Source: Oscillospiraceae bacterium
Lineage (GTDB): Bacteria > Bacillota > Clostridia > Oscillospirales > Acutalibacteraceae
Reading direction: 5' to 3'
Assembly: GCA_015065645.1 (NCBI GenBank)
Contig: SVPW01000017.1
Coordinates: forward strand, 1-46,387
Length of the DNA stretch: 46,387 nt
In this document: positions 1 to 6,471 of the stretch, in pieces
How the letters are laid out: each line of letters opens with the position of its first letter
Numbering within the stretch: the stretch's first letter is position 1
The notes under the pieces: model-generated
The model's database searches: none
What the model was told of the DNA's origin: nothing
The model's input: the letters and a program-made list of their open reading frames with translations, nothing else
Made by a program: the position numbers and the translations under genes

Positions 1-1
1 C

Positions 2-625
2 TTTTGTTTAAGATGGTCTAATATAAATTGGTTGAATAATAGTATAACAATCGATGGACAACTACTTTATGATGAAGGTGTATGGACTATTTCTTCTGTA
101 AAAACCCTTCAGGCAGTTAGAACTATCCACATGCCTAAAAACCTTGTTATTAGATTAAAACAAGAATTGTGGCGACAAGAAGCAGAAAAAAATAAACCCA
201 GTTGGAGAGCGACAGAGAGAGTTATTGACGTAAGAGAAAGAAATAATCATAAAGAAATTATTGGCGGAGATTTTATTTGTAGAAAAGAAAATGGTGAATT
301 AATGACTACTAATTCACGAAGTTATTGGGTTAAAAAAATTAAATCTGAATTAGGACTTGATTTTCATTTTCATTCACTTCGTAAAACTCACCTTACTAAT
401 TTAGCAAACCTAAATACACCTATATTAGAATTTCAATTAAGAAGCGGTCATAAGAAAATTGAAACCGCACAGAAATTTTATATTAATCAAAATGCATTAG
501 CACAGAAAATATTAAAAGATAATGTAGAAAGTATTTCTTCATTATCGGGGTTGCATACCAGCCTTGCAGATGGTATAATATCAACAGAAATAAGCCCTAA
601 TGACTTCAAAAAATTAAAAAGGTAA
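2..625 (+). CDS. Tyrosine recombinase (phage-type integrase), C-terminal part
   Basis: The frame is open to the left window edge, so about 207 residues of the catalytic domain are seen and the N-terminal DNA-binding part and first catalytic Arg lie outside. The visible part starts in the LRWSNIN stretch that normally follows that Arg. A beta-hairpin region carries the conserved Lys (SSVKTLQAVRTI), then come the H-x-x-R box (HSLRKTH), the second His (SGHKK) and the nucleophile Tyr (KFYIN). All visible catalytic positions are intact, so the enzyme is probably active. It would catalyse site-specific integration and excision of the element it sits on. It ends 68 bp before the first rubrerythrin-end repeat, as expected for an integrase next to its own attachment site. 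A shorter reading from the TTG at 32 is an artefact of the window edge. Confidence 0.88.
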   Translation, partial: FCLRWSNINWLNNSITIDGQLLYDEGVWTISSVKTLQAVRTIHMPKNLVIRLKQELWRQEAEKNKPSWRATERVIDVRERNNHKEIIGGDFICRKENGELMTTNSRSYWVKKIKSELGLDFHFHSLRKTHLTNLANLNTPILEFQLRSGHKKIETAQKFYINQNALAQKILKDNVESISSLSGLHTSLADGIISTEISPNDFKKLKR

Positions 626-693
626 TTCCGTGTAAAAGTCCGTGTATTGCTTAAAAATAAGCAAAAAACCCTTTATTTATGCGGTGGTCTTGT

Positions 694-750
694 GATGAGG
701 CTCGTCACGGCAAGGCATTTGAGGGTCTCCTCGCTCGTTACTTTAAGTAA
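694..750 (+). repeat. Attachment-type repeat 1: duplicated rubrerythrin 3' end
   Basis: These 57 bases encode DEARHGKAFEGLLARYFK and a TAA stop, the typical end of a rubrerythrin or reverse rubrerythrin including an E-x-x-H diiron ligand motif. No rubrerythrin body precedes it: the frame closes at 658-660. Similarity to repeat 2 continues to about base 816, with 6 differences in 123 bases. It is best read as an att site of the recombinase just upstream. Confidence 0.8.
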
Positions 751-816
751 TATTTGATTGAAAAATCACCTGGGATGTGCTATCATAATGGTAGCACATC
801 TTTTGTTTTGAGGTGA
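751..816 (+). promoter_or_regulatory. Cassette promoter, hairpin and RBS, copy 1
   Basis: The -35 TTGAAA (758-763) lies 17 bases from -10 TATCAT (781-786), with an extended TG at 778-779. A 9-bp inverted repeat GATGTGCTA/TAGCACATC (774-782 and 792-800) overlaps the -10 and is followed by TTTTGTTTT, so it could be an operator or a terminator for upstream transcription. GAGGTG (810-815) is the ribosome binding site of the next gene. The segment is nearly identical to 1622-1687. Confidence 0.65.
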
Positions 817-821
817 TAGAA

Positions 822-1484
822 TTGAAAAAATATATTTGTTTAGTATTATGCCTTTGTATGTTTTTATCCTTTACGGGTTGCAAAGGTAAAACCGACAAAC
901 CTATCAATGAAGAGTCTAACTTGACGGGTCAAATTTCTAATAATGTTGAGTTTCGTGTCAGCGATGATAACTCAAAAATTTGGCTTAACAATTCGCATAT
1001 TGAGAAAATATCGGTAGAAACTGACAACGAAGGCAAAAAAATGTTGGTATTTACAACTACCGAAGAGGGTAAAGCTATTCTTTTTAACGCAACAAATGAA
1101 AATATAGGCAAACCTCTTTCGGTGTCTGCCGACAAATACCTGTTATTTTCACCAACGGTAGTAGCACCCATTGAAGATGGACTTTTTACATTCGATTCTA
1201 CTCTTATTGATTTCGTCTATCTTTATAATTATCTAACTGATGCCAAGGACAAAATGAAAGGTGTTACACCACCTGAAGATTTGATTTCAGAGGATATAGC
1301 AAAAAATAGAGTTTTTGAACGTGCAGGAATTACCGCCGATAATGTGTCAGAACTTAAAATTGAACTTAAAATTGACCAAGATTTTTTCGGTTGGAAATAT
1401 TGTATTGACTTCACAGCAAACGACAAAACATATACAAGTGAGGTAAATGCACATACAGGTGGTATAACTAAATTTACTTTTTAG
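822..1484 (+). CDS. PepSY-like lipoprotein, cassette unit 1
   Basis: The 220-residue product has a lipoprotein signal peptide with lipobox FTGC near residue 20, so it should be lipid-anchored outside the membrane. The TTG at 822 is preferred because GAGGTG sits 6 bases upstream; the in-frame GTG at 813 overlaps that RBS. The last 55 residues (ERAGITADNV to GGITKFTF) have the PepSY-type pattern: an alpha helix, a D-x-F-G-W-x-Y strand, and an E/S-V-x-A-x-T-G-x-I ending. They resemble the end of the lipoprotein at 3620-4009. PepSY domains are commonly linked to inhibition of peptidases or to sensing at the cell surface, but no partner is visible here. The gene is the only cargo between repeats 1 and 2 and has its promoter inside the repeat. 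The middle region was not recognised. Confidence 0.75.
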   Translation: MKKYICLVLCLCMFLSFTGCKGKTDKPINEESNLTGQISNNVEFRVSDDNSKIWLNNSHIEKISVETDNEGKKMLVFTTTEEGKAILFNATNENIGKPLSVSADKYLLFSPTVVAPIEDGLFTFDSTLIDFVYLYNYLTDAKDKMKGVTPPEDLISEDIAKNRVFERAGITADNVSELKIELKIDQDFFGWKYCIDFTANDKTYTSEVNAHTGGITKFTF

Positions 1485-1564
1485 TTTTGGTGTGACAAAA
1501 GTGGGATTTTTGAAAATTCAATAGCAAAGTCCTTTATTCAAGCGGTTTTTAAGTACAGTCTCAA

Positions 1565-1621
1565 GATGAGGCTCGTCACGGCAAGGCATTTGAGGGACTC
1601 CTCGCTCGTTACTTCAAGTAA
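1565..1621 (+). repeat. Attachment-type repeat 2: duplicated rubrerythrin 3' end
   Basis: It encodes the same 18 residues and TAA as repeat 1, with two synonymous base changes inside the coding part. It separates the lipoprotein unit from the membrane-protein unit. Bases upstream (TCCTTTATT then GCGGT at 1542-1546) partly resemble the flank of repeat 1 (CCCTTTATT then GCGGT at 681-685). Confidence 0.8.
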
Positions 1622-1687
1622 TATCTGATTGAAAAATCACCTGAGATGTGCTATCATAACGGTAGCACATCTTTTGTTTTGGGGTGA
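1622..1687 (+). promoter_or_regulatory. Cassette promoter, hairpin and RBS, copy 2
   Basis: This second copy of the promoter segment has -35 TTGAAA at 1629-1634, a 17-base spacer and -10 TATCAT at 1652-1657. The GATGTGCTA/TAGCACATC inverted repeat is at 1645-1671, and GGGGTG is the RBS. The promoter hexamers and both hairpin arms are identical to copy 1. Changes fall in the spacer, the loop and the RBS. Confidence 0.65.
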
Positions 1688-1691
1688 TTTT

Positions 1692-2030
1692 GTGAAGAAA
1701 AAAAGAACAGCGTTATTATGTGTAGGAATTCCATTACTTGTTGGAGTTGGTCTCGTAATCGCTTTTGGTATTGCTTCTATATTAGAATTCCCAACCAATA
1801 GAGGTATTATATACTCAACATTTGCATTTATATCAATAATCGGTTCGATATTAGTTCCTATCCCCAGCATCGCATCTTCAATTATAGGAATCATAAGTGC
1901 TGCAAAATTAAGAAAACAAAGCGAAAAAACAGGATACCTAATTTGGATTGGCATATTAAATATTGTTGTTTCGTTCGTTGTTGAAATATTTTGGTTATAT
2001 GTTGTTTTTGTCGGCAGTGCCGGTGTTTAA
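1692..2030 (+). CDS. Small membrane protein, cassette unit 2
   Basis: The 112-residue protein has a KKKR N-terminus and about three hydrophobic segments (roughly residues 6-28, 38-68 and 82-108), with a charged KLRKQSEK loop before the last. It starts at GTG 1692, preceded by GGGGTG at 1681-1686. A longer reading from 1629 would run through the shared promoter and is rejected. The family was not recognised and no catalytic motif is visible. It is the only gene between repeats 2 and 3 and is expressed from the repeat-borne promoter. It may be an inner-membrane accessory or immunity-type protein, but that is speculation. Confidence 0.65.
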   Translation: MKKKRTALLCVGIPLLVGVGLVIAFGIASILEFPTNRGIIYSTFAFISIIGSILVPIPSIASSIIGIISAAKLRKQSEKTGYLIWIGILNIVVSFVVEIFWLYVVFVGSAGV

Positions 2031-2097
2031 CACAGTGTGTATCAAGGTGTAATTTTTGCAAAGTGGCTTAAATGGTGGGCATTTGAGCATTTTTCGT

Positions 2098-2154
2098 GAT
2101 GAGGCTCGTCACGGTAAGGCATTCGAGGGACTTCTGGGTCGTTATTTCAAATAA
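2098..2154 (+). repeat. Attachment-type repeat 3: probable displaced native rubrerythrin end
   Basis: It encodes DEARHGKAFEGLLGRYFK and TAA. Unlike repeats 1 and 2 it differs at many third-codon positions and has a Gly in place of Ala. Similarity stops at the stop codon: the promoter segment is absent and a strong terminator follows instead. That is what the original chromosomal gene end is expected to look like after being pushed away by insertions. Confidence 0.72.
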
Positions 2155-2183
2155 GCGAAAAACCGCATAAAATAAGGGTTTTT

Positions 2184-2220
2184 AGGACATCCACCGTTTT
2201 GGTGGATGTCCTTTGCTTTT
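2184..2220 (+). terminator. Rho-independent terminator after repeat 3
   Basis: A perfect 11-bp stem GGACATCCACC/GGTGGATGTCC with a GTTTT loop is followed by TTTGCTTTT. It is probably the native terminator of the rubrerythrin gene whose end is repeat 3. Confidence 0.85.
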
Positions 2221-2317
2221 GTGTGTAAATTTGTGATAGTGTGTATTTTACACACTCCAAAACATACTAAAAAATTTGATTTTTGTGGTGTGTGTATTTA
2301 GGTGTGTAAATAAAAAA

Positions 2318-2348
2318 GATATGAGGAAATTTCCCATATCGTTTTTTG
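2318..2348 (+). terminator. Hairpin with T-run
   Basis: GATATG/CATATC arms enclose further pairing GG/CC and are followed by GTTTTTTG. It is a probable terminator isolating the array from the acyltransferase promoter. Confidence 0.55.
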
Positions 2349-2375
2349 ACTTTTTGGCAAACTATTCTGCGTGTA

Positions 2376-2404
2376 TTGAAAAAGCCACATATTTATGGTA
2401 TAAT
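2376..2404 (+). promoter_or_regulatory. Promoter of acyltransferase gene
   Basis: TTGAAA (2376-2381), a 17-base spacer and TATAAT (2399-2404) form a near-consensus vegetative promoter 67 bases before the ATG at 2471. Confidence 0.75.
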
Positions 2405-2470
2405 TTATTCGATAAATAAGAGTTTGATGTTCTTATATAGCATTGTATTAATATAAAGCGGGGCATTGAA

Positions 2471-3430
2471 ATGAAAAAATATTATGGAATTGATTGGCTA
2501 AGAACCATAGCGTGTATTGGGATAATGATGATGCATGTGTGTGTAAACAATAGCTATTTAATTGACGGTTTTATCTATGAACGATTAATTCCTTCATTTA
2601 CAGATTTTGTCTTTCTATTTATGGCTATTTCTGCTTTTGGTATGTGTTGTGGTTATTTCGATAAAGTAATAACAGGACAAGTAAACTGGACTGTTTTTTA
2701 CAAAAAACGATATAGTAAGGTTTTACCATTCTTTCTCTTGTTAATCATTATTGAATTGGTAGCGAGCTTCAGCATCCCGTCCTTGTTTGAAGGCCTTACA
2801 GAAATCACCTTGCTACACGGGTTTATTCCAAAAACGTTTTCCGTAATCGGTGTTGGTTGGTTTTTAGGTACGGTATTTATTTTCTATCTGATTTTTCCGT
2901 TTTATTGTGTATTAATCGAGAATAAGCGTCGTGCATGGTGTAGTTTTGCAGTTTCTGTTATGCTAAATTATATTTGTTCATCATGCTTTAATTTAGGGCG
3001 AGAGAATTTCATTAATTCACTTTGTTATTTCTTGGCAGGTGGACTTATTTATCTTTATAAAGAAGATTTAGAGAAAGTGAAGTGGTATTTTTACATACCT
3101 GTTGTTTTTCTGGCATTATCTTCGTACTACATGATAGGAAGAAACACCTTAACCAGACTCTTTGTTACAATTGCATTACTCATTTTTGCTATTTCAACAG
3201 ATGTAAGAAAGGTTAGAGTTATCTCATTTATTAGCGACATCAGCATGGAATTTTATTTATCACATATGGCTATCTTTAGAATAATTGAGAAATTTCATCT
3301 AAATACGCTATTTGGGAGTGGCTGGGAACAGTTTTTTATTACTAATGCTCTGGTATTTGTCGGAACGGTATTATTTTCCTTTGTATTTCAAAAATTAATA
3401 ACTATATGTCGAACAGCGTTAAAACGATAA
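2471..3430 (+). CDS. Membrane-bound acyltransferase (acyltransferase 3 family)
   Basis: The 319-residue protein has about nine or ten hydrophobic segments. It opens with the family signature GIDWLRTIACIGIMMMHV, in which the WLR-x3-C/I and the His near residue 22 correspond to the conserved R and H of acyltransferase-3 proteins. Such enzymes transfer acyl groups to extracytoplasmic sugars, peptidoglycan or exopolysaccharide. Its substrate cannot be told from sequence. It stands alone behind its own promoter, with a modest RBS (AGCGGGG) before the ATG. The next gene starts 189 bases later after an AT-rich gap with no clear terminator. Confidence 0.85.
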   Translation: MKKYYGIDWLRTIACIGIMMMHVCVNNSYLIDGFIYERLIPSFTDFVFLFMAISAFGMCCGYFDKVITGQVNWTVFYKKRYSKVLPFFLLLIIIELVASFSIPSLFEGLTEITLLHGFIPKTFSVIGVGWFLGTVFIFYLIFPFYCVLIENKRRAWCSFAVSVMLNYICSSCFNLGRENFINSLCYFLAGGLIYLYKEDLEKVKWYFYIPVVFLALSSYYMIGRNTLTRLFVTIALLIFAISTDVRKVRVISFISDISMEFYLSHMAIFRIIEKFHLNTLFGSGWEQFFITNALVFVGTVLFSFVFQKLITICRTALKR

Positions 3431-3619
3431 AATATTGATACTTTATTATACTGAATAAATTAGAGTTTACGCAAACTGTCATTTTGGTAGCATACCCCCT
3501 TTTGTTTTATAGTAATTTATTGACCAAGAAAATAATAAATTAAAAAAATTTATCATGGAAAAAATTACCGGCATTTTTTTCTTTTAAAAGAGCAAAATAA
3601 ATGCAGGAGGTTTATAAAA

Positions 3620-4009
3620 ATGAAAAAAATTTTTGTGATTTTATCTGTTTTAACCCTTATGTTTTCACTTTCCGCCTGTGGAAATAGCTCTTCTATGAAG
3701 GATGATATTAGCAACGGCATATCCTCTTTGGAATCCGCTGCTGATTCTACAATGGATAAAATTAGCGGAGACAACAATGACAAGACTTCACAAAATACTG
3801 CTACTATCAGTAAAGAGGAAGCAAAAAATAAGGCTTTATCCCATGCAGGATTAAAGGAAACTGATATTATGGGGCTTGATATAGATCTTGAGCATGATGA
3901 CGGAATTTACCAATACGATATAAGTTTTTATTCCGGTGATAAAGAATATGATTACGAAATTAATGCACAAACCGGTGAAATAATTTCAGCAGATAGTGAG
4001 CGTAATTAA
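3620..4009 (+). CDS. PepSY-domain lipoprotein
   Basis: The 129-residue protein has a lipoprotein signal (MKKIFVILSV, lipobox LSAC at about residues 17-20). A Ser/Asp-rich linker is followed by one PepSY domain from about residue 60: ISKEEAKNKALSHAG, then D-G-x-Y-x-Y-D-I and EINAQTGEI. It should be anchored on the outer face of the membrane. The AGGAGG at 3604-3609 is a strong RBS. The domain resembles the C-terminus of the cassette lipoprotein at 822-1484, so the two may be distant paralogues. A terminator follows, making it a single-gene unit. Confidence 0.88.
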   Translation: MKKIFVILSVLTLMFSLSACGNSSSMKDDISNGISSLESAADSTMDKISGDNNDKTSQNTATISKEEAKNKALSHAGLKETDIMGLDIDLEHDDGIYQYDISFYSGDKEYDYEINAQTGEIISADSERN

Positions 4010-4026
4010 AAATTGTCATAAACCAA

Positions 4027-4069
4027 ACAGAAGCATACTATTATATTTATGGTATGCTTCTGTTTTTTA
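4027..4069 (+). terminator. Rho-independent terminator
   Basis: ACAGAAGCATAC pairs with GTATGCTTCTGT (12 bp) and is followed by TTTTT. It ends the PepSY lipoprotein transcript. Confidence 0.9.
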
Positions 4070-4090
4070 TTTATAAACAGAAAAAAAGTA

Positions 4091-4119
4091 TTGCATTATT
4101 CGACATTTTGTTGTAAAAT
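4091..4119 (+). promoter_or_regulatory. Promoter of the DUF4190/DUF2752 pair
   Basis: TTGCAT (4091-4096), 17 bases, then TAAAAT (4114-4119). An AAGGAGG RBS lies at 4159-4165, with an unusually long 12-base gap to the ATG at 4178. Confidence 0.55.
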
Positions 4120-4177
4120 ATAAGTAATTATATTCTTAGTCTATAATTATATAATTTTAAGGAGGTTTTCTAAGATT

Positions 4178-4756
4178 ATGATTTGTAACAAATGTGGCAC
4201 TCAAAATGATGACAGCTCAAAGTTTTGTATTGGTTGCGGTAATGATTTAACCGCTCAGCAGGCTGCTCAGGCACCTCAAAACCCTTATGAAACAGCTCCC
4301 CAGGCTCCCCAGGCTCCTCAGAATCCTTATGAGACAGCTCAAACTCCGCCTACATATCAGGCTCCTACCGAAACTTCTCAGCAGCCGCCTTTCCAGGCTC
4401 CCTATCAGCAGCCTGTTCAAACAACACCTTACGGTGCACCAGTTGTTCCCGGTAAAGGATTGGCTATCACAGCTATGATTTTGGGTATTGTTTCATTGGC
4501 TCTTTTCTGCATCTGGTATCTTGCTATTCCCTGCGGTATCGTAGGTTTGGTATTGGGTGCTATTGCTCACAACAAAGCAAAAGCAGTTGGTATGAAGAGT
4601 GGTATGGCAACTGCAGGTATTGTTTGTTCTGCTATTGCTCTCGGCATTGCATTAATATTCATTATTTGTGCTGTTGCCTGTGCAGGTTGCGTTGCAAGCG
4701 AATCCTACTATGCAGAGGATATTTTGGACGAATTCATGTTTAAGAATTTCTTTTAA
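4178..4756 (+). CDS. Zinc-ribbon plus DUF4190 membrane protein
   Basis: The 192-residue protein has three parts. The first is an N-terminal zinc ribbon with two C-x-x-C pairs (residues 3-6 and 17-20). The second is a Pro/Gln-rich linker (about 25-85) containing a duplicated APQNPYETA unit. The third is a DUF4190 membrane region with two long hydrophobic segments (about 95-132 and 145-172). Zinc-ribbon/DUF4190 proteins are frequent in Clostridia and of unknown function. The stop overlaps the start of the next gene (TAATG), so the two are translationally coupled and probably act together in the membrane. Confidence 0.82.
   Translation: MICNKCGTQNDDSSKFCIGCGNDLTAQQAAQAPQNPYETAPQAPQAPQNPYETAQTPPTYQAPTETSQQPPFQAPYQQPVQTTPYGAPVVPGKGLAITAMILGIVSLALFCIWYLAIPCGIVGLVLGAIAHNKAKAVGMKSGMATAGIVCSAIALGIALIFIICAVACAGCVASESYYAEDILDEFMFKNFF
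4268..4340 (+). repeat. In-frame duplication in the linker
   Basis: Two 27-base copies (4271-4297 and 4313-4339) encode APQNPYETA in the Pro/Gln-rich linker. Differences are mostly at third positions, so this is an old duplication. Confidence 0.6.
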
Positions 4757-5145
4757 TGCATTTTAAAAAATCGCTTATACTGATTACAATATTTGATATA
4801 ATTGCTTTAATTTCCTTTTTCTCAGTTAAATATATTACCCAACTTATGCTTGATAAAATGCCTGGTTGTATTTTTTATAAATACGGCTTCATTTGCCCAA
4901 GCTGCGGAGGAACAAGAACCGTTCATAACTTTGTTACGGGAAATTTTATAGCTTCATTCAGCTATAATCCGTATATTTTTGGGATAATAATTTATTTAAT
5001 TGCGGCAGTTATTATACTTAATCTTGAATTTCTTTTAAAACTAAGCTTTGCAAAAAAAATTCGTAAGATTATTTTTAACTACAAGGTGATTATAGGTATA
5101 GCTATAGGATATGCTGTATTTGGTATATTAAGAAACTTTTTATAA
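4756..5145 (+). CDS. DUF2752 membrane protein
   Basis: The 129-residue protein has the DUF2752 signature CPSCGGTR near residue 47 followed by the hydrophobic segments usual for this family. The function of DUF2752 is unknown. The ATG shares its A with the stop of the DUF4190 gene (TAATG), so translation is coupled. DUF4190 and DUF2752 genes often occur together, which suggests a joint membrane role. A terminator follows at once. Confidence 0.85.
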   Translation: MHFKKSLILITIFDIIALISFFSVKYITQLMLDKMPGCIFYKYGFICPSCGGTRTVHNFVTGNFIASFSYNPYIFGIIIYLIAAVIILNLEFLLKLSFAKKIRKIIFNYKVIIGIAIGYAVFGILRNFL

Positions 5146-5152
5146 CAACTTT

Positions 5153-5191
5153 AAAAGGATATGCTGCATTTTTTGCGGCATATCCTTTTTC
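5153..5191. terminator. Bidirectional terminator
   Basis: GGATATGC and GCATATCC arms, with AAAA before and TTTTT after, allow termination in both directions between the DUF2752 gene (+) and the phosphatase gene (-). Confidence 0.85.
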
Positions 5192-5213
5192 TTGTAAAAG
5201 AAATTATTTTGTT

Positions 5214-5672
5214 TCATTTATTATCCGTTAAATAATTCAAAAGTGCGGTACAACCATTATAAACATCATTTTCGGTATCTGAAAATGCCCGTGTATACCA
5301 TGGGTCTGCAACATCACGGTCAGAACCCGTAAAGGACATCAGCTTATAAAGCTTCCCCTCCCTATCACCACCGAAAATACGCTGCATATTACGCATATTA
5401 CTGCTATCCATACCAATGATATAATCATATTTATCATAATCTGCAGCACAAATTTTCACCGCAAATTTTCCATCACACGAAATTCCTCTTTTTCTAAGAA
5501 GTGCTTGCACAGGCGGATAAACCGCATTACCAAGCTCCTCAGAGGATGTGGCGGCTGAAGAAATTTCAAATTCATCCTCAAGACCACGCTTTTTAACCAA
5601 TTCTTTCATAATAAATTCCGCCATAGGACTGCGGCAAATATTTCCTAAGCAAACAAAAAGAATTTTTATCAC
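5214..5672 (-). CDS. Low-molecular-weight protein tyrosine/arginine phosphatase
   Basis: The 152-residue protein has the P-loop CLGNICRS at residues 8-15 (nucleophile Cys8, Arg14) and the general-acid loop DPWY near residue 123, both diagnostic of LMW-PTP enzymes. In Gram-positive bacteria this family removes phosphate from Tyr or Arg residues (YwlE, Wzb); the substrate here is not determined. Translation starts at GTG 5672, with AAGGGTG upstream. It has its own promoter at 5707-5735 downstream of sigE. Confidence 0.9.
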   Translation of the reverse strand: MIKILFVCLGNICRSPMAEFIMKELVKKRGLEDEFEISSAATSSEELGNAVYPPVQALLRKRGISCDGKFAVKICAADYDKYDYIIGMDSSNMRNMQRIFGGDREGKLYKLMSFTGSDRDVADPWYTRAFSDTENDVYNGCTALLNYLTDNK

Positions 5673-5706
5673 ACATAATCACCCTTAATTATTTTTTACA
5701 TAAATC

Positions 5707-5735
5707 ATTTTACCATTAAAATTTATTTATGTCCA
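5707..5735 (-). promoter_or_regulatory. Promoter of the phosphatase gene
   Basis: On the minus strand TGGACA (5730-5735), 17 bases, then TAAAAT (5707-5712). Confidence 0.55.
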
Positions 5736-5765
5736 CAGCTAAATAATTTAAGGGCAAAGGCAATT

Positions 5766-6458
5766 TTAACTCACCTTTTCAATCTGTTTTTTCAGTTTAA
5801 CTATTATCCTTTTTTCAAGGCGAGATATGTATGATTGAGAAATGCCAAGTGTATCGGCAACCTCTTTTTGAGTATATTCCTGATAACCTCCCATACCAAA
5901 ACGCATTTCCATTATCTGTTTTTCACGCACAGGCAGTTCCTTTACCAAACGCTTTAACAAATTGCGCTCATCCTCCTGCTCCACTCCTCTTCCAACTTCA
6001 TCACCATCACTTCCCAAAACATCAGAAAGCAAAAGCTCATTTCCATCCCAATCAATATTTAATGGTTCATCTATTGAAACTTCATTCTTTAATGTTGAGG
6101 TTTTACGCAAAAACATTAAAATTTCATTTTCAATACATCGTGAAGCATAGGTTGCAAGCTTGATATTGCGTTCGGGACAAAAGGTATTTACCGCCTTTAT
6201 AAGTCCGATAGTTCCGATTGATATCAGGTCCTCAACGCTTCCGCTTGCTGTTTCAAATTTTTTCGCAATATAAACAACCAAGCGCAAATTATGAATAATA
6301 AGCTTTTCTTTTGAAGCGGAGCTTCCGTTATTTAAAAGCTCAAGCTCCTCTTCGGTAGAAAGCGGTGCAGGTAATGTTTCGGGTCCGTTTATGTAATAAA
6401 TAGGCTTTGCTATGTTAAGCTTTAAAAGTATTTTTGCCAAAAGTTTTTTTATAAACAT
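5766..6458 (-). CDS. sigE: RNA polymerase sporulation sigma factor SigE
   Basis: The 230-residue protein has an N-terminal pro-sequence ([15 protein letters not shown]) followed by [14 protein letters not shown], which matches the region around the processing site of pro-sigma-E. Region 2 ([40 protein letters not shown]) and region 4 ([34 protein letters not shown]) are complete. It directs mother-cell gene expression early in sporulation. It is co-transcribed with its processing protease SpoIIGA, 13 bases upstream; GGAG lies before the ATG. Confidence 0.97.
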   Translation of the reverse strand: MFIKKLLAKILLKLNIAKPIYYINGPETLPAPLSTEEELELLNNGSSASKEKLIIHNLRLVVYIAKKFETASGSVEDLISIGTIGLIKAVNTFCPERNIKLATYASRCIENEILMFLRKTSTLKNEVSIDEPLNIDWDGNELLLSDVLGSDGDEVGRGVEQEDERNLLKRLVKELPVREKQIMEMRFGMGGYQEYTQKEVADTLGISQSYISRLEKRIIVKLKKQIEKVS

Positions 6459-6471
6459 AATATTATCTCCG

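Larger units (their letters stand above)
1..2154. mobile_element. Tandem recombinase/cassette array at a rubrerythrin 3' end (partial at left edge)
   Basis: The block comprises a truncated tyrosine recombinase followed by three direct repeats at 694-750, 1565-1621 and 2098-2154. Each repeat encodes the same rubrerythrin-type C-terminus and stop codon. The repeats delimit two units of 871 bp (694-1564) and 533 bp (1565-2097), each with a single small gene. A recombinase gene ending beside a duplicated 3' gene end is the standard layout of elements that integrate into the 3' end of a host gene. It is inferred, not seen, that the intact rubrerythrin gene lies left of the window and that the two units are mobile. 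Confidence 0.7.
2035..2308. repeat. Cluster of GTGTGTA motifs around repeat 3
   Basis: GTGTGTA occurs at 2035, 2221, 2239, 2290 and 2302, and inverted (TACACAC) at 2249. The 2239 and 2249 copies form an AGTGTGTA/TACACACT palindrome at 2238-2256. Five direct copies and one inverted copy of a 7-mer in 274 bases is far above chance. Placement on both sides of the repeat fits recombinase arm-type binding sites, which is inference. Confidence 0.45.

Noticed and set aside
679-750. Short ORF from ATG 679 through repeat 1
   Set aside because: It has no RBS, and the part before DEARHG is not conserved before repeats 2 and 3. It is the leftover gene end, not a gene.
774-800. Hairpin in the cassette promoter as a plain terminator only
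   Set aside because: It overlaps a good extended -10 and is identical in both copies, so a pure terminator call would hide the promoter. Both readings are kept.
4271-4339. CRISPR-like repeat in the 4.3 kb region
   Set aside because: There are two in-frame copies of a protein linker unit with third-position differences and no spacer pattern.
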